Position numbers and translations under genes: made by a program
Notes under the pieces: model-generated
What the model saw: the letters and a program-made list of their open reading frames with translations, nothing else
What the model was told of the DNA's origin: nothing
Databases searched by the model: none
Origin: Luteolibacter sp. LG18
GTDB taxonomy: Bacteria; Verrucomicrobiota; Verrucomicrobiia; Verrucomicrobiales; Akkermansiaceae
Assembly (NCBI RefSeq): GCF_036322585.1
Contig: NZ_AP024600.1
Span: forward strand, 1 to 64,000
Direction of reading: 5' to 3'
Length of the DNA stretch: 64,000 nt
Shown: positions 1 to 9,755 of the stretch, in pieces
Layout of the letters: each line of letters begins with the position of its first letter
How positions within the stretch are numbered: position 1 is the first letter of the stretch

Positions 1-1
1 C

Positions 2-997
2 GAGGAGAACCGCATTCAGAAGGAAGTGGGCTGGGCCTATGACCAGATCATCGACGGCATCGAGCGCGGCGACATCAAGGGCCTGTGGGTGATCGCGACG
101 AACCCGAACCACTCGTGGATCAACCAAGACCGCTTCCGCAAGCTGCGCGACAAGCTGGACTTTCTGGTGGTGCAGGACATGTACTCTTCCACGGAGACCG
201 CGCAGATCTGCGACCTGTTGCTGCCCGCCGCCGGCTGGGGGGAAAAGGAAGGGGTCTTCATCAACTCCGAGCGACGGATCGGCACGATCCGCCAGGTGCG
301 AAAGCCCCCGGGCGTGGCCCTTTCCGATTTCCGCATCTTCCGCCTGCTGGCCAATGCCTGGGGCGGCGACCAGTTCTCGGAATGGACGACGCCGGAAGCG
401 GTGTTCCACCTGCTCACCCAGGTCACGGAAGGACAGCCCTGCGACATCTCCGGGATCACCGGCTACGAGATGATCGACGCCGCCGGCGGCATCCAGTGGC
501 CCTACCCGGCGAACGGAGCGGACGTGGCCCGCGAGCGGCGCTTGTTCGCGGACGGGCGTTTCTTCACACCGGACGGTCGCGCCAAGTTCCTCTACGACGC
601 CCCCGCCGAATCGCTGCCGGAGGCAACCGATGGCAAGTATCCGTTCCTGCTCCTCACCGGCCGTGGCAGCTCGAGCCAGTGGCACACGCAGACCCGCACG
701 GCGAAGTCCGCGATCCTGCGCAAGCTTTCGCCATCCGAACTCTATCTCGACATCCATCCTTCGGATGCCGCGCAATACGGCATCACCGAGCAGGACATGG
801 TGGAAGTCATGAGCCGCCGCGGATCGCTGGTGGCACGGGCGTGGCTCACGCCAACGATGCAGCGCGGACAGGTGTTCCTGCCGATGCACGATCCGGAGGT
901 GAACCGTCTCACCCACGCCAGCTTCGACCCGCATTCCCGCCAGCCGTCCTACAAGGCCTCCGCCGTGGCCATCCGCAAGCTCAAGAAGTCCCACTGA
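2..997 (+). CDS. Nitrate reductase-type molybdopterin oxidoreductase, C-terminal part (5' end outside window)
   Basis: The frame is open from base 2, so the start lies upstream; 331 codons are visible. The part present matches the second half of a bis-MGD molybdoenzyme of assimilatory nitrate reductase type. It shows the [13 protein letters not shown] segment, the cofactor-binding [12 protein letters not shown] segment, and a C-terminal molybdopterin-dinucleotide-binding domain with [19 protein letters not shown] and [14 protein letters not shown]. Its closest relative in the window is the molybdenum half of the fused reductase at 1596-5777, which has the equivalent GVMINSERN and [16 protein letters not shown] segments. 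A MOSC gene follows 19 bp downstream on the same strand, probably co-transcribed. The N-terminal iron-sulphur motif is not visible, so a related oxidoreductase cannot be fully excluded. Confidence 0.85.
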   Translation, partial: EENRIQKEVGWAYDQIIDGIERGDIKGLWVIATNPNHSWINQDRFRKLRDKLDFLVVQDMYSSTETAQICDLLLPAAGWGEKEGVFINSERRIGTIRQVRKPPGVALSDFRIFRLLANAWGGDQFSEWTTPEAVFHLLTQVTEGQPCDISGITGYEMIDAAGGIQWPYPANGADVARERRLFADGRFFTPDGRAKFLYDAPAESLPEATDGKYPFLLLTGRGSSSQWHTQTRTAKSAILRKLSPSELYLDIHPSDAAQYGITEQDMVEVMSRRGSLVARAWLTPTMQRGQVFLPMHDPEVNRLTHASFDPHSRQPSYKASAVAIRKLKKSH

Positions 998-1016
998 TCA
1001 CTCTTTCCCATCCACC

Positions 1017-1511
1017 ATGCAGGAAGTCATCCTTCACCACCTGTTCCGCTCGCCCGGTCACAACTACTTCGGCCACCACGGTATGCCCGCGGGCGAAAAC
1101 GAGATCGAAGACTGCGAGGAGATCGAACTGGTGAGCGGACGTGGAATCGTGGGTGACCGCTTCTTCGACTTCAAACCCGACTACAAGGGGCAGATCACCT
1201 TCTTCGACCAGGCGGTGGTGGAGCTGGTGCGGCTCCATGCCGACAAGCCCGCGCTGCCGGCCTCGGCATTCCGCCGGAACGTGATCGTGGAAGGAGTGGA
1301 TCTCAATTCGCTGATCGGACGCCAGTTCAAGTTGAACGGCGTGCTTTTCGAAGGGACGCAGGAATGCAGTCCGTGCTACTGGATGGACTCCGCTTGTGGA
1401 AAGCCGGGGATCGAAAACCTGCTCAAGGGGCGAGGTGGACTGCGCTGCAAGATTCTCAGCGATGGGAAACTGCACCGGAGCGAAGCGCGGGTGATGTTGG
1501 AGGTGGTGTAG
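1017..1511 (+). CDS. MOSC domain-containing protein
   Basis: A 164-residue protein that is essentially one MOSC domain, the beta-rich fold found at the C-terminus of molybdenum cofactor sulphurases and in YiiM-type proteins. It has the family pattern GIVGDRFFDF near residues 43-52, the FRRNVIVEGVDLNSLIG block near 83-99, and a conserved Cys region ECSPCYWMD near 118-126. MOSC proteins bind or deliver molybdenum cofactor or activated sulphur. The gene begins 19 bp after the molybdoenzyme stop and lies next to cofactor synthesis genes, so a role in loading or maturing the neighbouring nitrate reductase is likely. Its exact reaction cannot be read from sequence. Confidence 0.85.
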   Translation: MQEVILHHLFRSPGHNYFGHHGMPAGENEIEDCEEIELVSGRGIVGDRFFDFKPDYKGQITFFDQAVVELVRLHADKPALPASAFRRNVIVEGVDLNSLIGRQFKLNGVLFEGTQECSPCYWMDSACGKPGIENLLKGRGGLRCKILSDGKLHRSEARVMLEVV

Positions 1512-1571
1512 GAGGTTGCCGGGCGTCCAAGGGAGACAGTTAGTCTCGAGGTCATGGTCAGTCCGCCCACA

Positions 1572-1591
1572 CACAAGCAGGAATGCTTGTG
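1572..1591. terminator. Hairpin between convergent genes
   Basis: An 8-bp perfect inverted repeat (CACAAGCA / TGCTTGTG) with a four-base loop lies in the 84-bp gap between the convergent MOSC and fused reductase genes, five bases beyond the latter's stop codon. There is no clear T-run on either side, so a terminator role is only plausible. Confidence 0.35.
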
Positions 1592-1595
1592 CTAC

Positions 1596-4500
1596 TTAGT
1601 AGACGTCGCGGACGTAGCGTTTGTCCTGGCCGAGTTGCTTCACGTAGGCGTCGGCTGCTTCCGGTGAGAGTCCGCCGTGGGTGACCGCGATGTCGCGGAG
1701 AGCCTGGTCGACATCCTTCGCCATGCGGGAAGCATCGCCGCAAACGCGGAAGTGGGCGCCTTCCTGCAACCAGGACCAGAGTTCGGCGCCGTGTTCGCGC
1801 ATGCGATCCTGAACGTAGATCTTCTCCTTCTGATCGCGTGAGAACGCGGTATCCAAGCGATGAAGGACACCCTGCTCCTGCAAGGTCTCCAGTTCATCGC
1901 GGTAATAGAAATCGGTGGCGGCGTGTTGTTCACCGAAGAACAACCAGTTCTTGCCCTCGGCTCCGGTGGCCCGGCGTTCCTGCAGGAATGCCCGGAAGGG
2001 CGCGACTCCAGTGCCCGGACCCACCATGATGAGAGGCAGATCGGGATTCTCCGGCGCGCGGAAATGCGGTGCCTTTTGAACGAAGATGCCGACTCCGGTT
2101 TCCTCCGCTCGATCCGCAAGGAAGGCCGAAGCCACCCCCTTGCGTCGTTGCCCGTCGCAGGTGTATCGAACCGTGGAGATCGTGAGATGGACTTCGTTCG
2201 GCAGCTCCTTCGAACTGGAAGAGATGGAGTAAAGGCGCGGTTGCAGGCGCTTCAGGACGGCCACGAAATCCTCGGCGGTCGTCTTCACCGGCCAAGCCTT
2301 CAACAGGTCGGGAATCTGCCGACCCCACAGCCAGTTTTTCAGATCCTCTTTCTTATCCGGTTCGAGCAGTTCCGCCAGGTCCCGGCCGCCGGAGCGTTCG
2401 CTGACGAAGCGGAGGATATCCGGCGTGATACGGGCGATCTCGTAGTATTGGGTGAGCGCCTCCACCAAGGGAACGCAGCCCACGTCCTTCACCTGAACCG
2501 GAGCCTGCGAATCGAGAGCGAGCAAGCCGATCACCTCCCCCACCAGTTCTGGGCAATTGATGGGCCAGACGCCGAGGGCGTCGCCTGCTTCGTAGCTCAA
2601 ACCGGTGCCATTGAGATCGAAGGCGAATTGGCGCACTTCCTTGCGCGATCCTTCAGCGGATAGGAGTCGATTGAGCAGCAGGCGGGTCCGCAGCGGCTTG
2701 TTCCGGCTGTAAACCGGCTGACCGAGCGGCATCGGTTCGACCGAAGTCTTGCACATCGCCTGGGCCTGCTCTCCTGAGAATGGAGCCGCTTTCACCGCCG
2801 CCGTTTCGACCTCATCAAGAGCAGTCATCACGGATTCCATCCAGGCATTGGCCGTTTCCTCGAAGTCCGGCTCGCAATCGGATCGCGCGGCGATGCGGTT
2901 GGCCCCGAGCGCCTCCAAGCGGGCATCAAGCTTGCGGCCGAAACCGCAGAACTGGGCGTAGTTCGAATCGCCGAAGGCCAACACGGAGAAACGGGTGTCG
3001 GGAAGATGGGGAGCGCTATCCGCCGCCAGTTCCGACCAGAAATCGTTGCCATTGTCGGTCGGATCGCCATCGCCGAAGGTGCTGGCGAGCATCATGACGT
3101 GGCGGGTGGCCGCGAGATCCGCGACCTTGAAGCGATCCATCGGCAGGACATTCACGCCATGGCCCCGATCCTTGAGCCGCTCGGCGAACTGGGTGGCCAC
3201 GCCTTCCGCGGTGCCGGTCTGTGACGCCCAGACGATGGTCACCGGCGCCTTGGCCGGAGGTCCCTCCTGCACCGCCGGAGCGGTGGCGATGGATGGAAGC
3301 CCGCCATTGGCCACCCGGGTCCGCGAGAACATTCCGGCAAGCACTCCATCCAGCCAAAGCCGCTTCGATTCCGTGAGCGGGGCACTGGAAGGCACGGTCG
3401 GCACGCCGGGATTCGGCGACCGGTCGGAGCGGAGACCGGAGAGCATGCCCTGCAGATACATCGCCTCGTGCGGTTCAAGCTTGGGAACTGGAACCGGATC
3501 CAATCCGAGGAGATTGGAGAGGGAATCGATGGTGGACATGTCGAGCGGGAAGGAGAAGGAATCGACGGAACTGACGTCCGAGGACGGCGGGTCGAGCTCC
3601 CGGGATGGAGCCGGGGCCGCCGAAGCCGCCACCTTGGTGAGGGCCACCGCGGAGATCTTGAACTCCGGTTGCAGGGAAATCGGGTCGATGGCATCACTGG
3701 TGACGTCGTTGATGGCGAGGTCTTCGCCGAACACGTCGTTCCAGTGGAAGGGCGCGAAGCAATTGCCGGGACGCACGCGGTCGGTGACGACGGCGGGCAG
3801 GACGGCCCGGCCTCGGCGCGAACGGATTTCCACGGAATCCTTGTCGGTGATGCCGAAGGCAGCAGCATCCTCGGGATGGATCTCGATGAAGGGACCGGGG
3901 TTGAGCTTGTTCAGCTTCGCCACCTTGCCGGTCTTGGTCATGGTGTGCCACTGGTGCTGGAGGCGGCCTGTGTTCAGCACGAACGGGAAATCCGGATCGG
4001 GCATTTCCGCAGGATCCATGTGGGGCCGGGCGAGGAACACGCCCTTGCGGCGCTCGGTGGCGAAAGCAATACGGGGACGGCTGCCATCCTCGTGCACCAG
4101 CAGCTTCTGGCTCACGCCATCGTTGAGATAGCGGATCGGGTGGCGATCCTCCCCGGATTCCGGCGGGCAGGGCCACTGGAGCGGGGTTTCGCGCAGGCGC
4201 TCGTGGCTGGCCCCGCGGATGTCGTAGCCGGTCTTCGGATTCCACGCGCGCTTGATCTCCTCGAAGATCTCGGCGGACGAGGTGTAGGTGAAGGCCTCGG
4301 CATAGCCCATTTCACAGGCGACGCGAGCGATGATCCACCAGTCCGGCATGGCATCGCCGGGAGGATCGATCGCCTTGGTCGCGAGCGTCATGTTCCGCTC
4401 CGAATTGATCATCACGCCCTCGCCTTCAGCCCATAGCGCGCCGGGGAGCAGGATGTCCGCGTAAGGGTTCGTTTCGGTGTCGAAGTAGGCGTCCTGGGCG

Positions 4501-5777
4501 ATGACCAGCTCCGCGGCCTTCAGTCCGGCGATGACGTTGCGTCGGTTGGAGACGGAGGCGACGGGATTGGTGCAGATGATCCAGCAGGCCTTGATGTCGC
4601 CCGCGGTCATCTCCTCGAACATTGCCACGGTGCCTTTGCCGCCATCGGGGCGGATAGTGCCGCGGTCCAGGCCCCACATGTCCTCGATGAACGCACGGTC
4701 GCCCTCGGCGAGAGCCACCCGCTGGCCGGGGAGGCCGGGCCCCATGTAGCCCATCTCACGGCCCCCCATCGCATTCGGCTGACCGGTGAGGGAGAAGGGT
4801 CCGCTGCCCGGGCGGCAAATCGCTCCGGTGGCGAGGTGGAGGTTGCAAATCGCGTTGGTATTCCAGGTGCCGTGGGTGCTCTGGTTGAGCCCCATGGTCC
4901 AGCAGGTCATCCAATCCGCAGACTCTCCGATCCATTGTGCGGCGCGGCGGATGTCCTCTTCCGGCAACTCGGTGACCGCGGCCACGTGGGCCGGGGTATA
5001 GGTTTCCAGGAAATCCGGCATGGCTTCCCAGCCCTCGGTGAATTCCGCGATGAAAGCCGGATCGGTGTGGCCGTTCTTCACCAGCAGGTGGAGCAGGCCA
5101 TTGAGCAGCGCCAGGTCGGTGCCGGGCTTGATCTGGAGGAAAAGGCCGGCCTTGTCCGCGGTGGAGTTCCGGCGCGGATCGACGACGATGAGCTTCGCCC
5201 CGGCCTTCACCCGGTCCATCATCCGGAGGTAAAGGATGGGGTGGCAATCGGCCATGTTCGCGCCGATCACGAAGAACAGGTCCGCGCGGTCCATGTCCTG
5301 GTAGGAGCCCGGCGGTCCATCGGCCCCGAGCGAAAGCTTGTAGCCACTGCCGGCGCTGGCCATGCACAGGCGCGAGTTCGACTCGATGTGGCTGGTGCGG
5401 ATGTAGCCTTTGGCCAGCTTGTTCACCAAGTACTGTGCTTCCAGTGACATCTGGCCGGACACGTAGAACGAGATCGCGTCCGGTCCGTGTTCATCGAGGA
5501 TGCCGCGCAGGCGGGTGGCGGTTTCGGAAATGGCGGTTTCCATGGCCACGTCCAGCTCCGCGCCACCGCGGACCGGGCGGATCTTCGCCTTGTCCAGACG
5601 ACCGGGAGCCGCGATCGCCTCGGCGCAGGTGTTCCCCTTGGTGCAAAGGCGTCCGAAATTGGTCGGATGGGTCTTGTCCCCCGTCACCTTGGTCACGCGG
5701 TTGCCTTTGATTTCCATCACGATGCCACACCCCACTCCGCAGTAAGGGCAAACGCTTTTGACGGTCCGGGTATCCAT
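1596..5777 (-). CDS. Nitrate reductase fused to CysJ-like diflavin reductase
   Basis: A 1393-residue cytoplasmic fusion enzyme. Residues 1-710 are a molybdenum oxidoreductase of assimilatory nitrate reductase type: a [4Fe-4S] motif at Cys10, Cys13, Cys17 and Cys45, the bis-MGD domain, and the C-terminal cofactor domain with [19 protein letters not shown] Ser/Pro-rich linker of about 130 residues follows. From about residue 845 there is a flavodoxin domain ([14 protein letters not shown]), from about 1020 a sulphite-reductase-type FAD domain with RLYSISSS near 1180, and an NADPH domain with [14 protein letters not shown] near 1250, ending in KRYVRDVY as CysJ proteins do. The likely role is self-contained NADPH-dependent reduction of nitrate to nitrite. 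The start is the first Met before the iron-sulphur motif. No nitrite reductase is in the window. Confidence 0.9.
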   Translation of the reverse strand: MDTRTVKSVCPYCGVGCGIVMEIKGNRVTKVTGDKTHPTNFGRLCTKGNTCAEAIAAPGRLDKAKIRPVRGGAELDVAMETAISETATRLRGILDEHGPDAISFYVSGQMSLEAQYLVNKLAKGYIRTSHIESNSRLCMASAGSGYKLSLGADGPPGSYQDMDRADLFFVIGANMADCHPILYLRMMDRVKAGAKLIVVDPRRNSTADKAGLFLQIKPGTDLALLNGLLHLLVKNGHTDPAFIAEFTEGWEAMPDFLETYTPAHVAAVTELPEEDIRRAAQWIGESADWMTCWTMGLNQSTHGTWNTNAICNLHLATGAICRPGSGPFSLTGQPNAMGGREMGYMGPGLPGQRVALAEGDRAFIEDMWGLDRGTIRPDGGKGTVAMFEEMTAGDIKACWIICTNPVASVSNRRNVIAGLKAAELVIAQDAYFDTETNPYADILLPGALWAEGEGVMINSERNMTLATKAIDPPGDAMPDWWIIARVACEMGYAEAFTYTSSAEIFEEIKRAWNPKTGYDIRGASHERLRETPLQWPCPPESGEDRHPIRYLNDGVSQKLLVHEDGSRPRIAFATERRKGVFLARPHMDPAEMPDPDFPFVLNTGRLQHQWHTMTKTGKVAKLNKLNPGPFIEIHPEDAAAFGITDKDSVEIRSRRGRAVLPAVVTDRVRPGNCFAPFHWNDVFGEDLAINDVTSDAIDPISLQPEFKISAVALTKVAASAAPAPSRELDPPSSDVSSVDSFSFPLDMSTIDSLSNLLGLDPVPVPKLEPHEAMYLQGMLSGLRSDRSPNPGVPTVPSSAPLTESKRLWLDGVLAGMFSRTRVANGGLPSIATAPAVQEGPPAKAPVTIVWASQTGTAEGVATQFAERLKDRGHGVNVLPMDRFKVADLAATRHVMMLASTFGDGDPTDNGNDFWSELAADSAPHLPDTRFSVLAFGDSNYAQFCGFGRKLDARLEALGANRIAARSDCEPDFEETANAWMESVMTALDEVETAAVKAAPFSGEQAQAMCKTSVEPMPLGQPVYSRNKPLRTRLLLNRLLSAEGSRKEVRQFAFDLNGTGLSYEAGDALGVWPINCPELVGEVIGLLALDSQAPVQVKDVGCVPLVEALTQYYEIARITPDILRFVSERSGGRDLAELLEPDKKEDLKNWLWGRQIPDLLKAWPVKTTAEDFVAVLKRLQPRLYSISSSSKELPNEVHLTISTVRYTCDGQRRKGVASAFLADRAEETGVGIFVQKAPHFRAPENPDLPLIMVGPGTGVAPFRAFLQERRATGAEGKNWLFFGEQHAATDFYYRDELETLQEQGVLHRLDTAFSRDQKEKIYVQDRMREHGAELWSWLQEGAHFRVCGDASRMAKDVDQALRDIAVTHGGLSPEAADAYVKQLGQDKRYVRDVY

Positions 5778-6129
5778 TCAGGTTCACCCTCTGTTAGCTG
5801 GCTCCTTGCCAACCCGGATTGCGACGCTGGTTCCACCTGTGAATCCCGTTCGCGCGTGCGATTCATCGGGCTCACGCCTGCCGAAAAAAGCACGCGGCCG
5901 GCCCCCGTGGGAGCCGACCGCGTGTTTTACCGTTCGACCGAATGAAAACGAATGACCATCGGGGCGCGCCCGGAACCGAAGCCCCGGTGTGGATCACGCA
6001 CCCGATCCATCGTGCGGACCCTGTCCGCCGTTTGATTCAAAGCGCGATGCCTGCCAATCCGGAGCCACCGGAGCAGATCGGGCTTGAATGGTTTGCCACG
6101 CGGCGATGCGCGGCATTCATCCCGCCGGA
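5778..6129. other. Intergenic region between fused reductase and moaA
   Basis: This 352-bp gap holds the promoter region of the fused reductase gene (about 110 bp nearest 5777) and a strong hairpin at 5891-5924. I see no supported coding sequence: a minus-strand frame from 6352 to 5927 runs out of moaA in another phase and has no family features. No convincing -10/-35 pair or nitrate-regulator site could be named by eye. Confidence 0.6.
5891..5924. terminator. Bidirectional-looking terminator, probably for moaA
   Basis: A 12-bp GC-rich stem (CACGCGGYCGGC type, one wobble) has a run of six A on the left side and TTTT on the right, so it reads as an intrinsic terminator on both strands. It lies about 200 bp past the moaA stop in the direction of moaA transcription and upstream of the fused reductase gene, and would insulate the two. 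Confidence 0.7.
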
Positions 6130-7134
6130 TCAGCCGCCAAGGTAGCTCATCTCCGCCTTGTGGGTCGGCTGGGACTGGGAATCGCGGAGTTCCGAATAGC
6201 GGTCGTCGCGATCGCCCCAGATGCCGCCCAGCACCGCGGCAAGGGTGGCATCGTCCGCGCCTCCGCGCAGCAACCCCTTGAGATCGTGGCCCTCGCCCGC
6301 GAAGAGGCAGGTGAAAAGGCGGCCCTCCGGAGAGAGCCTCAGGCGGGAACAATCGCCGCAGAACGGCCGCGTGACCGAGGCAATGATGCCAATCTCGCCG
6401 TTTCCATCCTGGTGGCGGTAGCGGAGCGCGGTGGCACCGTGGCGATCGGACACCTCCACCAGCGGGAACTCGCGGGAAATGATTTCGACGATTTCCGCCG
6501 CGGACACGACGCTGGCACGATTCCAGCCGTTGGTTTCGCCAACGTCCATGAATTCGATGAACCGCATGGTGACACCCGATTCCCGGGCCCAGCGGATCAG
6601 CGGCAGGATCTGGTGGTCGTTCACGCCGCGCTGGACCACGGCATTCACCTTCACCGGCAGGCCGAAAACCTTGGCGGCCTCAATGCCGCTGAGCACCCGC
6701 GAGACATCCGCGCCGGTGCCGTTCATTTTCCCGAAAACCGCCGGGTCGATCGCATCCAGGCTCACCGTGACGCGATGGAGGCCTGCCAGCGCCAGCCGCT
6801 CGGCATGATGGGCCAGCAGCACGCCATTGGTGGTGATCGCGAGATCCGGATGGCCCGGCAGGCTCGCCAGCAGGCCGACGAGGTTGTCGATGCCGTGCCG
6901 CAGCAGTGGTTCGCCCCCGGTGAGGCGCAGCTTCACCACGCCCGAGGCGACGGCGATGCCCGCGATGCGGTGGATTTCCTCGAACGTCAGCAGTTCGTCC
7001 TTCGGCAGGAAAGCGTGACCGGGACCGAACAAGTCCGCGGGCATGCAGTAGCCGCAGCGGAAATTGCAGCGGTCCGTCACCGAGATCCGCAGATCCCGGA
7101 GCGTGCGACCGCGACGATCAATCAAGGAAGTCAT
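6130..7134 (-). CDS. moaA: GTP 3',8-cyclase MoaA
   Basis: A 334-residue radical SAM enzyme for the first step of molybdenum cofactor synthesis: with MoaC it turns GTP into cyclic pyranopterin monophosphate. The N-terminal SAM cluster motif CNFRCGYC is at Cys23, Cys27 and Cys30. The GEPLLR segment follows, and the second cluster is formed by FCGDCSRLRL and LFTCLF near residues 255-272. The protein ends in Gly-Gly, as functional MoaA proteins do. Length is normal for the family. It is transcribed away from moeA, with 159 bp between the two starts that contain a perfect 11-bp inverted repeat. Confidence 0.96.
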   Translation of the reverse strand: MTSLIDRRGRTLRDLRISVTDRCNFRCGYCMPADLFGPGHAFLPKDELLTFEEIHRIAGIAVASGVVKLRLTGGEPLLRHGIDNLVGLLASLPGHPDLAITTNGVLLAHHAERLALAGLHRVTVSLDAIDPAVFGKMNGTGADVSRVLSGIEAAKVFGLPVKVNAVVQRGVNDHQILPLIRWARESGVTMRFIEFMDVGETNGWNRASVVSAAEIVEIISREFPLVEVSDRHGATALRYRHQDGNGEIGIIASVTRPFCGDCSRLRLSPEGRLFTCLFAGEGHDLKGLLRGGADDATLAAVLGGIWGDRDDRYSELRDSQSQPTHKAEMSYLGG

Positions 7135-7190
7135 CTGAAGAAACGGATAGCAGCCTGTGAACCGATTGCGCGGGCGAATTGCCGTTTTTC

Positions 7191-7226
7191 ATGAATCGTC
7201 CACATCGGCGTGGCCGGACGATTCAT
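7191..7226. promoter_or_regulatory. Inverted repeat in the moaA-moeA divergent promoter region
   Basis: A perfect 11-bp inverted repeat (ATGAATCGTCC at 7191-7201 and GGACGATTCAT at 7216-7226, 14-bp spacer) sits between the divergent moaA and moeA genes. It could be an operator for a shared regulator or a hairpin in an untranslated leader. It is too short to match the known Moco riboswitch architecture. Confidence 0.45.
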
Positions 7227-7293
7227 CATGGAGGCCGCCATTCCGTCGATGAAAAGCTGGCCACCACCGCCGGGACCGGAAACGATTCCCGCC

Positions 7294-8460
7294 ATGAACG
7301 AGCTTGTGACACCTGCCGAGGCCACCGGCCGGATCCTGGAGGATCTGCCCGCAGCCCGGATCGAGGACGTCCCGCTTGTCAACGCGCTGGGGCGGGTCCT
7401 GCGGACCGCGGTCACGGCGGACCGGCCGCTGCCGCCCTACCGGCGTGCCACGATGGACGGGATCGCGTTCCGGGGTGCCGCGGAGACATGGAAGATCGCG
7501 GGCCTGCACGCGGCGGGTGATCCTCCACCACGGGCGCTGGCCGCGGGCGAGGCCTGGGAGATCATGACCGGCGCGGTGGTGCCGGAGGATTGCGATACGC
7601 TGGTGCCTTATGAAGAAGTGTCCATCGAGGACGGCATGGCAACGGTCCGGGGTGAAAGCCGGCCGGGCCAGTTCATCCACGAACCGGGCAGTGATGCTGC
7701 GGAGCACGATGTATTGATCGCGGCAGGAAGCGTGCTGGGTCCGGTGGAGGTCGCGATCGCGGCTTCGGTGGGTTTGACCACGCTCACGGTTTCCAAGTGG
7801 CCGGTGATCACGCTGCTGACCACTGGCGATGAGGCAGTGGCGGTGGATGCCAAACCGGAACCCTGGCAGATCCGGCGGTCGAATGGGCCGATGCTGGAGG
7901 CGATGCTGCGGCGGGCGGGTTATCCCGATGTCCGACAGCACCACGTGCCGGATGACGTGCGGCTTCTCGAACTGGCGGTGGACGCGGCGTTTGCCACCAG
8001 CGATGTGGTGCTGCTCTGCGGAGGCATTTCGAAAGGCAAGCGCGACCACGTGCGCGGGGTGATCGAGGATCGGCTCGGTTTGCCCGCGTTCCACGGCGTG
8101 GTCCAGCGGCCGGGGAAACCGCTCGCGTTCTGGAATGGACCGCCGCCCGTTTTCGCACTGCCGGGAAACCCGGTTTCGGTGCTGGCCACCTTCATCCGCT
8201 ACGTGCGGCCCGCGTTGGCGAAGATGGAGGGTTCCCGGCCCACTCCGCCCCTCCTGCTGCCGCTCGCTGAAACGATCACCTCGTTGCCGAAACTGACCTG
8301 GCTGCTGCCCGCCCGCCTCACCGGAAACGGAGCGCTGCCCCAACCACCACAGAACTCGGGGGATTTTGTCTCGATCGCAGGGGCCACGCATCTCCTTGAA
8401 ATCCCCTCCGGCGGGGCCACCCTTCCCGCAGGGCACCTCGTCTCCGCCCATCCTTTCTGA
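7294..8460 (+). CDS. moeA: Molybdopterin molybdenumtransferase MoeA
   Basis: A 388-residue enzyme that inserts molybdate into adenylylated molybdopterin in the last stage of cofactor synthesis. Family features are LVNALGRVLRTAVTADRPLP, then YRRATMDGIAF near residues 50-60, the EIMTGAVVPEDCDTLVPYEEV block, LTTGDEAV, and SNGPMLEAML; later come GGISKGKRDHVRG and the conserved ALPGNPVSVLATF. The ATG at 7294 (MNELVTPAEAT) fits the usual MoeA N-terminus; an in-frame ATG at 7210 would add 28 unlikely residues. It is the first gene of the moeA-moaC-mobA/moaD-moaE operon; moaC starts 5 bp after its stop. Confidence 0.95.
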   Translation: MNELVTPAEATGRILEDLPAARIEDVPLVNALGRVLRTAVTADRPLPPYRRATMDGIAFRGAAETWKIAGLHAAGDPPPRALAAGEAWEIMTGAVVPEDCDTLVPYEEVSIEDGMATVRGESRPGQFIHEPGSDAAEHDVLIAAGSVLGPVEVAIAASVGLTTLTVSKWPVITLLTTGDEAVAVDAKPEPWQIRRSNGPMLEAMLRRAGYPDVRQHHVPDDVRLLELAVDAAFATSDVVLLCGGISKGKRDHVRGVIEDRLGLPAFHGVVQRPGKPLAFWNGPPPVFALPGNPVSVLATFIRYVRPALAKMEGSRPTPPLLLPLAETITSLPKLTWLLPARLTGNGALPQPPQNSGDFVSIAGATHLLEIPSGGATLPAGHLVSAHPF

Positions 8461-8465
8461 AGTCC

Positions 8466-8942
8466 ATGTCCCTGTCCCACATCAACGAGTCCAACCAGGC
8501 CGCGATGGTCGATGTCTCCGGCAAGGCCGTCACCGCCCGGCGGGCGGTCGCCGAAGCCAGGATCACCGTGAATGACGCGGTGGCGGAGCAATTCCACGGC
8601 GGTGAGTTTCTTTCGAAGAAAGGCCCGGTGTTCCAGACCGCCATTCTCGCCGGGGTGATGGGAGCGAAACAAACGCCCTCGCTGATCCCGCTGTGCCATC
8701 CGCTGCCGCTCGACGATTGCCAGATCACCACCGAGTTCTCCGGCAACGAGGCGGTGCTGCGCTGCACCTGCAGGACCACCGGCCGCACCGGGGTGGAGAT
8801 GGAGGCCCTCACCGGCGTGACCATCGCGGCGCTGACGTTCTTCGACATGATCAAGGCGCTCGACAAGACCGCCGTCATCCACTCGGTCCGGGTGATTGAG
8901 AAAACCGGCGGCAAGTCCGACATCACTCCACCCTCCGCATGA
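8466..8942 (+). CDS. moaC: Cyclic pyranopterin monophosphate synthase MoaC
   Basis: A 158-residue enzyme that converts the MoaA product to cyclic pyranopterin monophosphate. Recognised by AMVDVSGKAVTARRAVAEA near the N-terminus, the active-site stretch GVMGAKQTPSLIPLCHPLPL in the middle, and GVEMEALTGVTIAALTFFDM with DMIKALDK toward the end. Full length for the family. Its TGA overlaps the ATG of the next gene (ATGA at 8939-8942), indicating translational coupling. Confidence 0.96.
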   Translation: MSLSHINESNQAAMVDVSGKAVTARRAVAEARITVNDAVAEQFHGGEFLSKKGPVFQTAILAGVMGAKQTPSLIPLCHPLPLDDCQITTEFSGNEAVLRCTCRTTGRTGVEMEALTGVTIAALTFFDMIKALDKTAVIHSVRVIEKTGGKSDITPPSA

Positions 8943-9745
8943 ACGTCCTCATTCTCACCGGCGGCATCAGCCAGCGGATGGGGCGCGACAAGGCCCTCAT
9001 CGAACGCCCCGACGGCAGCCGCCAGATCGACCACGTGATCGCGCTGGCCAAGCGCGTCTCCGACCGCGTGTTCCTCTCCACCCGCGACCTGAACGACCGC
9101 GGCACCGGCCTGCCGCTGCTGCTCGACGAGGTTCCGGGATCGGGCCCGACCGCCGCCCTGGCCGCGGCCGCCGCCACCGACCTGCGCGGACCGTGGCTGG
9201 TGCTGGGTTGCGACCTGTTCCTGCTGGATGCGCCAACCATCGCCCATCTGATCGCGCACCGTGATCCCTCGCGCGGCGCGACCGCCTACCGCAACCGGAT
9301 CGACGGCCGGGCCGAGCCGCTGTGCACCATTTACGAGGAATCCAGTATCAATCCCGCCAAGGACGCGCCGCGCTGCGCGCGGAAATACCTGGAATCGCTC
9401 GATCCGCTCGTGCTCGACCTTCCCTTTCCCGCCGCCCTGGACAACGCCAATACCCCGGCCGACCTGGCCGAGGCCTTCGAGAAGCTGAAGCGCGGCACCG
9501 TGTCCAAGGCGGTGAGCCTGCTCTACTTCGCCATCCTGCGCGAGGCCCGAGGGCTTTCCTCGGAGAGCGTGGAAACGCTCGCCTGGACCGCCGCCGGGCT
9601 CTACGAGGAACTCAGTTTCCGCCACCGTTTCCCGCTGGAGGCCTCCCAGCTCCGGGTGGCCCGCAACGGTGAGTTCGCCGGATGGGCCGCTCCGGTCGAG
9701 GACGGTGACGAATTCGTGTTCATGCCCCCGGTCGCCGGTGGTTGA
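8939..9745 (+). CDS. MobA-MoaD fusion: molybdenum cofactor guanylyltransferase plus molybdopterin synthase small subunit
   Basis: A 268-residue protein with two domains that are normally separate. Residues 1 to about 185 are MobA, which attaches GMP to Moco to make the MGD form needed by nitrate reductases: LTGGISQRMGRDKAL near 6-20, DEVPGSGPTAAL and GCDLFLLD. Residues from about 190 to the end are a MoaD ubiquitin-fold domain (SLLYFAILREARGL) ending in FMPPVAGG, the Gly-Gly tail that carries the thiocarboxylate sulphur into molybdopterin. The tail is at the true C-terminus, so the MoaD half can still be charged. moaE, its partner, follows directly. No MoeB-like activating enzyme is in the window. 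Confidence 0.92.
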   Translation: MNVLILTGGISQRMGRDKALIERPDGSRQIDHVIALAKRVSDRVFLSTRDLNDRGTGLPLLLDEVPGSGPTAALAAAAATDLRGPWLVLGCDLFLLDAPTIAHLIAHRDPSRGATAYRNRIDGRAEPLCTIYEESSINPAKDAPRCARKYLESLDPLVLDLPFPAALDNANTPADLAEAFEKLKRGTVSKAVSLLYFAILREARGLSSESVETLAWTAAGLYEELSFRHRFPLEASQLRVARNGEFAGWAAPVEDGDEFVFMPPVAGG

Positions 9746-9755
9746 TTTTCCTGCC

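Noticed and set aside
5927..6352. A 141-codon minus-strand frame after moaA
   Set aside because: It overlaps moaA in another phase, runs through a terminator, and has no recognisable features.
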